Positions 57,257-64,000 of a stretch of 64,000 nucleotides of DNA are shown in pieces. Both the position numbers and the translations under genes were made by a program. A model generated the notes under the pieces. The model was not told the origin of the DNA and searched no databases. It saw nothing but the letters and a program-made list of their open reading frames with translations. The stretch is from NCBI RefSeq assembly GCF_015767635.1, contig NZ_CP065230.1:1364001-1428000 (forward strand), written 5' to 3'. This DNA is from Halomonas sp. A40-4. Lineage in GTDB: Bacteria > Pseudomonadota > Gammaproteobacteria > Pseudomonadales > Halomonadaceae. Each line of letters begins with the position of its first letter. Position 1 is the first letter of the stretch.

Positions 57257-57997
57257 ATGACCTTATCAGCTGTGACGACACACAAAGATTCATCGGATCA
57301 TGAAGCAGCCTCTCCGGAAGTGCGCACGCTGGCCGAGCGGGTTTTCCAACAACTCCAGGATGCTATCGTTCGCGGTGAGTTGGCCCCAGGCAGCAAGATT
57401 ACCGAACCCGGGTTATCGAAAACCTACGGTATTTCGCGGGGGCCGCTGCGTGAAGCGATGCGACGTCTGGAAGCACATCGTTTGATCGAGCGGGTTCCCC
57501 ATGTCGGGGCTCGGGTCGTCAAACTCTCAATGAAGGAGCTGATTGAGTTGTTTGACGTACGCGAGGCCCTGGAAAGCATGGCCGCCAGGCTGGCCGCCGA
57601 GCACATGTCTGCAGACGAGATTCAGGGGCTACGGGACGTGCTGGCACTCCACGAGGGGCAGAGCGATCTTAAGCGTGGTGAGGCCTACTATCAGCGTGAA
57701 GGCGATCTCGATTTTCACTATCGTATCGTTCAGGGCAGTCACAACAAGATGTTGATGAACCTGCTCTGCGACGACCTTTATTACCTTGTCCGTCTTTATC
57801 GTACCCAGTTCAGCGCCAGCGGCGCGCGTCCCCAGCGTGCCTTTGTGGAGCACCATCGCATTGTCGATGCCATTGAAGCCGGTGATGCCGAACTCGCCGA
57901 GTTGTTGATGCGCCGTCACGTCAGCGCCTCCCGCGCCAATGTTGCCGACCGTTACGCCACTATTCTTGAACAACAATCATCGACACCCTCGGAATAA
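57257..57997 (+). CDS. GntR/FCD-type regulator, probably of the prp operon
   Basis: The 246-residue regulator has an N-terminal winged helix (LAERVFQQLQDAIVRGELAPGSKITEPGLSKTYGISRGPLREAMRRLEAHRLIERVPHVGARVV) and a C-terminal FCD ligand-binding domain with the metal-type histidines in DLDFHYRIVQGSHNKML and HHRIVDAIEAGDAELAELLMRRHV. It heads the methylcitrate gene cluster, in the position occupied by the GntR-type prp regulator in Pseudomonas. It probably represses the operon until 2-methylcitrate (or a related acid) is present. The ATG at 57257 is preferred; an in-frame TTG at 57224 is an alternative. No sigma-54-type PrpR is seen. Confidence 0.9.
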   Translation: MTLSAVTTHKDSSDHEAASPEVRTLAERVFQQLQDAIVRGELAPGSKITEPGLSKTYGISRGPLREAMRRLEAHRLIERVPHVGARVVKLSMKELIELFDVREALESMAARLAAEHMSADEIQGLRDVLALHEGQSDLKRGEAYYQREGDLDFHYRIVQGSHNKMLMNLLCDDLYYLVRLYRTQFSASGARPQRAFVEHHRIVDAIEAGDAELAELLMRRHVSASRANVADRYATILEQQSSTPSE

Positions 57998-58039
57998 AAC
58001 GCCATCTACCTGTGTCGCAATACAAAGGAGTCCACGTCC

Positions 58040-58942
58040 ATGTCTCAATCTCCCCAGTCAGGGCTTACCCCCGGTGCACGTTTTCGCGCAGCGCTAGAGG
58101 CGAATCGGCCGCTGCCCATTCTTGGCACGATCAATGCCTACACGGCAATGATGGCCGAACGGGTAGGGCACCAGGCGATTTATCTGTCCGGCGGTGGCGT
58201 GGCCAATGCCTCTTTTGGGTTGCCCGATCTGGGTATGACCACCATGAACGACGTGGTGGAAGACGCTCACCGTATTTGTGGTGCGACGGATGTGCCGCTG
58301 CTGGTGGATATCGATACCGGCTGGGGCGGGGCGTTTAATATTGCGCGCACCGTCAAGGAAATGCAGCGTGCGGGCGTGGCGGCGGTACACCTGGAAGATC
58401 AGGTCGCCCAGAAGCGCTGTGGGCATCGCCCCAACAAGGCGATCGTCTCCCAGCAGGAAATGGTCGATCGCATCAAGGCCGCGGCGGATGCCAGGCTCGA
58501 CCCTGACTTTTACCTCATCGCCCGCACTGACGCCTTTCAGAAAGAGGGGCTGGATGCCGCGATCGAGCGTGCCAATGCCTGTATCGAGGCAGGTGCTGAC
58601 GCCATCTTCGCTGAAGCGGTGCATACGCTGGACGATTACCGGGCGTTTTGCGAACGGGTCAATGCGCCGATCCTTGCCAATATCACTGAGTTTGGCGCGA
58701 CGCCGCTTTTCACTCAGCAGGAGTTGGGGGAGGTGGGCTGCCGAATGGTGCTGTATCCGCTTTCGGCTTTCCGCGCCATGAACGCCGCCGCGCTGCATGT
58801 CTATCAGAGCATTCTGGACAACGGCCATCAGAAAGACGTGCTGGACACCATGCAAACCCGCGATGAGCTATACGACTTTTTGAACTACCACGACTTCGAA
58901 CAAAAGCTCGATGCGCTGTTCGCCGAGCAGAAAGATACCTAA
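58040..58942 (+). CDS. prpB: 2-Methylisocitrate lyase
   Basis: PrpB cleaves 2-methylisocitrate to pyruvate and succinate, the last step of the methylcitrate cycle. The 300-residue ICL/PEPM-family protein has the catalytic loop KRCGHRPNK (cysteine in the loop) and [34 protein letters not shown] for the magnesium site. [34 protein letters not shown] also fits. GGAG lies before the ATG. It is 43 bases after the regulator gene and 57 bases before prpC. Confidence 0.97.
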   Translation: MSQSPQSGLTPGARFRAALEANRPLPILGTINAYTAMMAERVGHQAIYLSGGGVANASFGLPDLGMTTMNDVVEDAHRICGATDVPLLVDIDTGWGGAFNIARTVKEMQRAGVAAVHLEDQVAQKRCGHRPNKAIVSQQEMVDRIKAAADARLDPDFYLIARTDAFQKEGLDAAIERANACIEAGADAIFAEAVHTLDDYRAFCERVNAPILANITEFGATPLFTQQELGEVGCRMVLYPLSAFRAMNAAALHVYQSILDNGHQKDVLDTMQTRDELYDFLNYHDFEQKLDALFAEQKDT

Positions 58943-58998
58943 TCGCCGTTAACCCTTACAACGTTATAACCAATAAAATACGCTAGCAGGAGACCTAC

Positions 58999-60126
58999 AT
59001 GGCTGATAAACCGCAAAACAGTGCCGGACTGCGTGGCCAGAGCGCCGGTTCCACCGCGCTGTGTACCGTCGGTAAAACAGGCTCTGGATTAACCTACCGT
59101 GGCTTCGACATTAAAGAACTGGCTGAAAAGGCCAAGTTTGAAGAAGTCGCTTATCTGCTGCTAAAGGGCAAACTGCCCAATCAAGCTGAGCTGGACGATT
59201 ACATTGACAAACTCAAAAGCCAGCGTGGCTTACCCAGCGCCTTGAAAAACGTGCTGGAAGAGATCCCCAAAGACGCTCATCCCATGGATGTGATGCGTAC
59301 CGGGGCATCCATGCTGGGTAATCTGGAGACCGAGGAAAGCTTTGAAGAGCAGGAAGACGTGGCCGACCGTCTGCTGGCCGTGCTGCCCTCGATCATTTGC
59401 TACTGGTATCGCTTCAGCCATGACGGCGTACGTATCAATACCGAAACCGACGATGCCTCGGTAGGTGGTCACTTCCTGCATATGCTACGCGGTGAACCGG
59501 CCTCCGAGCTGCATGCACGGGTAATGAACGTATCTCTCATCCTTTACGCAGAGCACGAATTCAATGCCTCCACATTCACCGCCCGGGTTTGCGCCTCAAC
59601 GCTCTCCGACATGCACTCTTGTGTGACCGGGGCGATTGGGACGCTGCGTGGGCCGCTACACGGTGGCGCCAACGAAGCGGCGATGGCGATGATCGAAAAC
59701 TGGACCTCGCCTGAAGAAGCTGAGCGGGAAATGCTCGGCATGCTGAAGCGCAAAGAAAAAATCATGGGCTTTGGGCACGCCATTTACCGCGAGTCAGATC
59801 CGCGTAATGCCATCATCAAGCACTGGTCGAAAAAGCTCGCCGACGATGTGGGCGATAGCGTGCTCTACCCCGTTTCTGAGCGTTGCGAAGCGGTCATGTG
59901 GCGGGAGAAGAAACTATTCTGCAACGCGGACTTCTTCCATGCCAGCGCTTACCACTTCATGGATATTCCCACCAAGCTGTTCACGCCGATTTTCGTGATG
60001 TCACGGCTTACCGGCTGGGCCGCCCACGTGTTTGAGCAGCGTGAAAACAACCGCATTATTCGCCCCAGCGCTGACTATACCGGCCCCGAGAAGAGCGAAT
60101 GGGTACCCATTGAAGCCCGTGATTAA
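58999..60126 (+). CDS. prpC: 2-Methylcitrate synthase
   Basis: PrpC condenses propionyl-CoA with oxaloacetate to 2-methylcitrate. The 375-residue citrate-synthase-family protein has GLRGQSAGSTALCTVGKTGSGLTYRGFDIKELAE at the N-terminus, HEFNASTFTARVCASTLSDMHSCVTGAIGTLRGPLHGGANEAAM with the catalytic histidine, and GFGHAIYRESDPRN with the second histidine. The short type-I length and operon context identify it as methylcitrate synthase over citrate synthase. CAGGAG precedes the start. It ends 12 bases before acnD. Confidence 0.96.
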   Translation: MADKPQNSAGLRGQSAGSTALCTVGKTGSGLTYRGFDIKELAEKAKFEEVAYLLLKGKLPNQAELDDYIDKLKSQRGLPSALKNVLEEIPKDAHPMDVMRTGASMLGNLETEESFEEQEDVADRLLAVLPSIICYWYRFSHDGVRINTETDDASVGGHFLHMLRGEPASELHARVMNVSLILYAEHEFNASTFTARVCASTLSDMHSCVTGAIGTLRGPLHGGANEAAMAMIENWTSPEEAEREMLGMLKRKEKIMGFGHAIYRESDPRNAIIKHWSKKLADDVGDSVLYPVSERCEAVMWREKKLFCNADFFHASAYHFMDIPTKLFTPIFVMSRLTGWAAHVFEQRENNRIIRPSADYTGPEKSEWVPIEARD

Positions 60127-60138
60127 GTGAGAGTGACG

Positions 60139-62763
60139 ATGAACACCAATTATCGCAAACCGCTGCCGGGTGTCACGGTCGACGGGACTGCCATTGATTA
60201 CTTTGATACCTACCAGGCCGTGGAGGATATCCAGCCTGGCGCCTACGCAACGCTGCCGTTTACCTCACGAGTACTGGCCGAGCAGCTGGTGCGCCGCTGT
60301 GATCCAGAGCATCTGACGGCTGCCCTCAAACAGCTGATCGAGCGCAAGCGCGACCTGGACTTTCCCTGGTATCCGGCGCGGGTCGTGTGTCACGACATTC
60401 TCGGCCAGACCGCGCTGGTCGACCTGGCGGGCCTGCGCGATGCCATTGCCGATAAAGGCGGCGACCCGGCGAAGGTTAACCCGGTGGTGCCGACGCAGCT
60501 GATCGTCGACCATTCGCTGGCTGTCGAGCACGCCGGTTTTGAAAAAGACGCCTTTGAAAAAAACCGCCAGGTAGAGGACCGCCGCAACGACGACCGTTTC
60601 CATTTTATCAACTGGACGAAAGTGGCCTTCGAGAACGTCGATGTGATCCCGCCTGGCAACGGCATCATGCACCAGATCAACCTGGAGAAGATGTCGCCAG
60701 TGGTCCAGGTCCAGCAAGGTGTGGCTTACCCTGATACCTGCGTGGGTACTGATAGTCATACACCGATGACCGATGCGCTGGGCGTGATTTCGGTGGGTGT
60801 CGGCGGCCTAGAAGCAGAGAGCGTGATGCTCGGCCGCGCCTCAATGATGCGCCTACCGGATATCGTCGGTGTCGAACTCACCGGTAAACTACAGCCGGGC
60901 GTGACCGGCACCGACATGGTGCTGGCGATTACAGAGTTTCTGCGCAGCGAGCGCGTGGTCGGCGCCTACCTGGAATTCTATGGTGAGGGCGCCGATGCGC
61001 TGACCGTCGGCGATCGTGCAACGATCTCCAACATGACGCCGGAATACGGTGCGACGGCTGCCATGTTTTACATCGACAGCCAGACCATCGACTACCTCAA
61101 GCTTACCGGGCGCGAGGACGAGCAGGTGGCGCTGGTCGAGGCTTACGCCAGGCATACCGGTCTCTGGGCCGACAGCTTGAAAAGCGCCGAATACGAGCGG
61201 GTGCTGCGTTTTGACTTATCCAGCGTGACGCGCACGCTGGCGGGGCCTTCCAACCCCCATGCGCATTTGCCGACCTCAGAGCTTGCCAAGCGCGGTATTG
61301 CGGTTGATCTGGATAAAGCCCGCGCCGAAGAACAGGCGGGCAGAATGCCGGATGGCGCAGTGATCATCGCCGCGATTACCAGCTGCACCAATACGTCGAA
61401 CCCGCGCAATATGGTGGCGGCGGGCCTGATTGCCCGAAATGCCAATAAGCTGGGTCTTACCCGCAAGCCCTGGGTCAAGTCATCGCTCGCTCCGGGGTCC
61501 AAAACCGTCAAGATGTACCTCGAAGAAGCCGACCTGATGGGCGAGCTGGAAGACCTTGGGTTTGGCGTGGTGGCGTATGCGTGTACCACCTGTAACGGCA
61601 TGTCCGGCGCGCTGGATCCGAAGATTCAGCAGGAAATTATCGACCGGGATTTATACGCGACGGCGGTATTGTCCGGTAACCGTAATTTCGACGGACGGAT
61701 ACATCCCCATGCCCAACAGGCATTTCTGGCCTCGCCGCCGCTGGTGGTGGCTTACGCTATCGCGGGCACGATTCGCTTTGATATCGAAAAGGATATTCTG
61801 GGTCACGATGCTGAAGGCAACCCGGTCACGCTCAAGGATATCTGGCCCGACGACAGCGAGATCGACGCCATCGTGAAGTCGGCGGTAAAGCCTGAGCAGT
61901 TCCGCGATACGTACATCCCCATGTTCGACCTGGATAAAAGTGCCCGCACTCAGGTCAGCCCGCTGTATGAATGGCGCCCTCAGAGCACCTATATCCGTCG
62001 TCCGCCATACTGGGAAGGCAATATGGCCAAAGAGCGCGGATTGAAAGGGATGCGACCTCTGGCAATTCTGCCGGACAATATCACTACCGATCACCTGTCG
62101 CCCTCTAATGCGATTCAGTTGAACAGCGCAGCGGGTGAGTACCTGGACAAGATGGGCCTGCCGGAGGAGGACTTTAACTCCTACGCGACCCACCGGGGTG
62201 ATCATTTGACTGCTCAGCGCGCCACCTTGGCAAACCCCAAGCTGTTCAATGAAATGGTACGTGACGAGCAGGGTAATGGGGTGCAAGGGTCGCTTGCCCG
62301 TATTGAGCCGGAGGGTAAGGTTACCCGGATGTGGGAAGCCATTGAGACCTACATGGCCCGCAAGCAGCCGCTGATCATTATTGCGGGCGCCGATTACGGC
62401 CAGGGGTCTTCCCGTGACTGGGCTGCCAAGGGCGTTGCGCTGGCTGGCGTCGAGGCGATTGTGGCCGAGGGGTTCGAGCGCATCCACCGCACCAATCTGA
62501 TCGGCATGGGCGTTATGCCGCTGCAGTTTGAAGAAGGCACAACGCGCCACACGCTGGAGTTGGACGGCACCGAAATTTACGATGTGGAGGGCACCCAGCA
62601 GCCGGGCGCCACGCTCACGTTGTTGATTCATCGCCAGAGTGGCAGCTCCGAACGCGTACCGGTGATTTGCCGCCTGGATACCGCCGAGGAAGTGTCGATT
62701 TACACCGCTGGTGGCGTGCTGCAACGCTTTGCTCAGGACTTTCTCGAATCCACTGCCGCCTAG
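60139..62763 (+). CDS. acnD: Fe/S-dependent 2-methylisocitrate dehydratase AcnD
   Basis: AcnD dehydrates 2-methylcitrate to 2-methyl-trans-aconitate when paired with PrpF, replacing PrpD in this step. The 874-residue aconitase-family protein has the cluster cysteines in ITSCTNTSNPRNM and VVAYACTTCNGMSGALDP. VCHDILGQTALVDLAGLRDA and GTDSHTPMTDALGVISVGVGGLEAES are typical of AcnA-type aconitases. The swivel-domain motif ADYGQGSSRDWAAKGV is present. The open frame begins at a GTG (60127), but the ATG at 60139 gives the known AcnD start MNTNYRKPLPG. It is followed by prpF. Confidence 0.96.
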   Translation: MNTNYRKPLPGVTVDGTAIDYFDTYQAVEDIQPGAYATLPFTSRVLAEQLVRRCDPEHLTAALKQLIERKRDLDFPWYPARVVCHDILGQTALVDLAGLRDAIADKGGDPAKVNPVVPTQLIVDHSLAVEHAGFEKDAFEKNRQVEDRRNDDRFHFINWTKVAFENVDVIPPGNGIMHQINLEKMSPVVQVQQGVAYPDTCVGTDSHTPMTDALGVISVGVGGLEAESVMLGRASMMRLPDIVGVELTGKLQPGVTGTDMVLAITEFLRSERVVGAYLEFYGEGADALTVGDRATISNMTPEYGATAAMFYIDSQTIDYLKLTGREDEQVALVEAYARHTGLWADSLKSAEYERVLRFDLSSVTRTLAGPSNPHAHLPTSELAKRGIAVDLDKARAEEQAGRMPDGAVIIAAITSCTNTSNPRNMVAAGLIARNANKLGLTRKPWVKSSLAPGSKTVKMYLEEADLMGELEDLGFGVVAYACTTCNGMSGALDPKIQQEIIDRDLYATAVLSGNRNFDGRIHPHAQQAFLASPPLVVAYAIAGTIRFDIEKDILGHDAEGNPVTLKDIWPDDSEIDAIVKSAVKPEQFRDTYIPMFDLDKSARTQVSPLYEWRPQSTYIRRPPYWEGNMAKERGLKGMRPLAILPDNITTDHLSPSNAIQLNSAAGEYLDKMGLPEEDFNSYATHRGDHLTAQRATLANPKLFNEMVRDEQGNGVQGSLARIEPEGKVTRMWEAIETYMARKQPLIIIAGADYGQGSSRDWAAKGVALAGVEAIVAEGFERIHRTNLIGMGVMPLQFEEGTTRHTLELDGTEIYDVEGTQQPGATLTLLIHRQSGSSERVPVICRLDTAEEVSIYTAGGVLQRFAQDFLESTAA

Positions 62764-62777
62764 CTGGAGATGACGTA

Positions 62778-63962
62778 ATGCCCTACGGCCCTCAACTCAA
62801 AATTCCCGCCACCTATATGCGTGGCGGGACCAGCAAGGGTGTGTTTTTTAAACTCGACGACTTGCCCGACGCCGCCCGGCAGCCTGGCGAGGCGCGCGAC
62901 AAGCTGCTGTTACGGGTAATAGGTAGCCCAGATCCCTACGAGAAACAAATCGACGGCATGGGCGCCGCGACGTCCAGCACCAGTAAAACGGTAATTCTGT
63001 CGAAAAGTGAATCGCCCGAGCACGATGTGGATTATCTGTTTGGTCAGGTCGCAATCGACAAACCGTTTGTCGATTGGAGCGGGAACTGCGGCAATCTTTC
63101 GGCGGCGGTCGGCCCTTTTGCGATTACCCACGGTCTCGTTGATCCCGGACGCATTCCTGAAAACGGCGTGGTCGAGGTGCGTATCTGGCAGGTCAATATC
63201 CAGAAAACGATCGTGTCGCGGGTGCCGATGGCCAACGGAGAGGTACAGGAAACCGGCGATTTTGAGCTCGATGGCGTCACCTTTCCCGCTGCCGAGATTC
63301 CGGTGGCCTTTATGGATCCAGCCGACGGCGAAGGGGCTATTTTCCCCACCGGCAATCTTGTCGATGATCTGGAGGTACCAGGGGTAGGCACGCTCAAAGC
63401 CACCATGATCAACGCTGGTATTCCCACGGTGTTTATTAACGCCGCCGACATCGGGTATGCCGGTACTGAGCTTCAAGAGGCGATCAATGGCGATAGCCAA
63501 GCGCTTTCGATGTTTGAAACCATCCGAGCCCATGGTGCCGTCCGTATGGGGTTGATGAAACACGTGGATGAAGCGGCCAACCGGCAGCACACGCCTAAAG
63601 TGGCGTTTGTTGCACCACCTGCGGGGTATACGGCGTCGAGCGGCAAAATGATTGACGCCTGTGATGTCGACCTGCTGGTGCGTGCGCTCTCCATGGGTAA
63701 ACTCCACCATGCCATGATGGGCACCGCCGCTGTCGCGATCGCCTCGGCGGCCGCGATTAAAGGCACCCTGGTCAACGCGGCGGCGGGAGGCGTCGAACGT
63801 GATGCGGTCACCTTCGGCCACCCCTCGGGCAGTTTGCGGGTGGGGGCTCAGGCAAGCCTGGTGGACGGACGCTGGCAAATAGACAAAGCTGTCATGAGCC
63901 GCAGCGCACGCGTATTGATGGAAGGAACTGTGCGCGTTCCGAGTGATACGCTGAACCAGTAG
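62778..63962 (+). CDS. prpF: 2-Methylaconitate isomerase PrpF
   Basis: PrpF isomerises the trans-2-methylaconitate made by AcnD to cis-2-methylaconitate so that an aconitase can hydrate it. The 394-residue protein has the family start PATYMRGGTSKGVFFKLDDLP, the catalytic-site stretch DYLFGQVAIDKPFVDWSGNCGNLSAAVGPFA with the key cysteine, and AFVAPPAGYTASSGK before the C-terminal half. The ATG at 62778 is 14 bases after the acnD stop; the longer frame from 62667 would run inside acnD. The gene pair acnD-prpF is diagnostic for the second version of the pathway. Confidence 0.96.
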   Translation: MPYGPQLKIPATYMRGGTSKGVFFKLDDLPDAARQPGEARDKLLLRVIGSPDPYEKQIDGMGAATSSTSKTVILSKSESPEHDVDYLFGQVAIDKPFVDWSGNCGNLSAAVGPFAITHGLVDPGRIPENGVVEVRIWQVNIQKTIVSRVPMANGEVQETGDFELDGVTFPAAEIPVAFMDPADGEGAIFPTGNLVDDLEVPGVGTLKATMINAGIPTVFINAADIGYAGTELQEAINGDSQALSMFETIRAHGAVRMGLMKHVDEAANRQHTPKVAFVAPPAGYTASSGKMIDACDVDLLVRALSMGKLHHAMMGTAAVAIASAAAIKGTLVNAAAGGVERDAVTFGHPSGSLRVGAQASLVDGRWQIDKAVMSRSARVLMEGTVRVPSDTLNQ

Positions 63963-63973
63963 GGGGATAAGAC

Positions 63974-64000
63974 ATGCATACCACCGCCGATGTGAATGAT
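63974..64000 (+). CDS. Start of a further gene, probably prpD (2-methylcitrate dehydratase), cut by window end
   Basis: An ATG at 63974 follows GGGGGAT after a gap of 11 bases from prpF and opens a frame that runs out of the window, reading MHTTADVND. Position after prpF suggests prpD, as occurs in relatives that keep both versions of the dehydratase, but nine codons cannot prove it. A gene of other function is possible. Confidence 0.45.

Noticed and set aside
61651..62724. Long open frame (357 codons) opposite acnD
   Set aside because: Shadow frame of a conserved aconitase-type gene.

Overview
The window is a GC-rich, densely coded piece of a gammaproteobacterial chromosome. Gene families, acidic proteins and local gene orders fit a moderately halophilic member of the Halomonadaceae (Halomonas or a close relative); that assignment is an inference from family resemblance, not from a marker gene. 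There are about 57 protein genes. I found no rRNA, tRNA, insertion sequence, prophage or CRISPR array. Both strands are used, and many neighbours overlap by 1-4 bases.

Layout. 1-4.3 kb: the 3' part of hemA, then prfA, prmC, an Lrp-type regulator and moeB. 4.3-5.7 kb: two divergent bactofilins, one with a membrane anchor. 5.8-8.05 kb: peroxide defence (ahpC-ahpF, minus strand) with a hairpin between the genes. 8.4-12.6 kb: a polyamine ABC importer (potF-potG-potH-potI) with a terminator-like hairpin after the binding-protein gene. 12.6-13.3 kb: two small proteins. 13.4-17.6 kb: an RND efflux pump with its adaptor. 17.8-21.1 kb: a YhiN-type flavoprotein, the yqjD-yqjE-yqjK membrane set and outer-membrane phospholipase A. 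21.3-27.4 kb: a large mechanosensitive channel, TlyA rRNA methyltransferase, and a 680-residue protein I do not recognise by name that carries a papain-like Gln-Cys-His-Asn layout. 27.8-30.9 kb: DUF1820, an SH3-domain protein, thiopurine methyltransferase, a YajG-type lipoprotein and an AlkB-type dioxygenase. 31-34.8 kb: sulfate importer (sbp-cysT-cysW-cysA). 35-41.6 kb: rpe, ndh, gph, an orphan metal-binding periplasmic protein and trpG-trpD-trpC. 41.6-45.8 kb: a second, different RND pump and adaptor. 45.9-53.6 kb: a YdiJ-type FAD/Fe-S dehydrogenase, DUF4202, serS, a SIMPL protein, an AI-2E family permease and thioredoxin. 53.9-57 kb: cysB, a short PAPS-reductase-like cysH and pabB. 57.2-64 kb: the methylcitrate cycle for propionate (GntR regulator, prpB, prpC, acnD, prpF and the first codons of a further gene, probably prpD).

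Functional links. Sulfur assimilation appears in two places (sulfate importer; cysB with cysH), with CysB the expected activator of both. Thioredoxin is the usual electron donor for PAPS reductase. The propionate cluster is the AcnD/PrpF version of the pathway with a GntR/FCD regulator and two copies of a TCGTACG motif upstream. Chorismate is used both by TrpG/TrpD/TrpC and by PabB; trpE is not in the window.

Most worth a second look: the 680-residue candidate papain-fold protein at 25.4-27.4 kb; the TCGTACG repeats before the prp genes; the AT-rich 16-base tandem repeat between trpD and trpC; the hairpins inside the ahp and pot operons; the structurally distinct second RND pump; and an open frame without a start codon at 27.46-27.67 kb.
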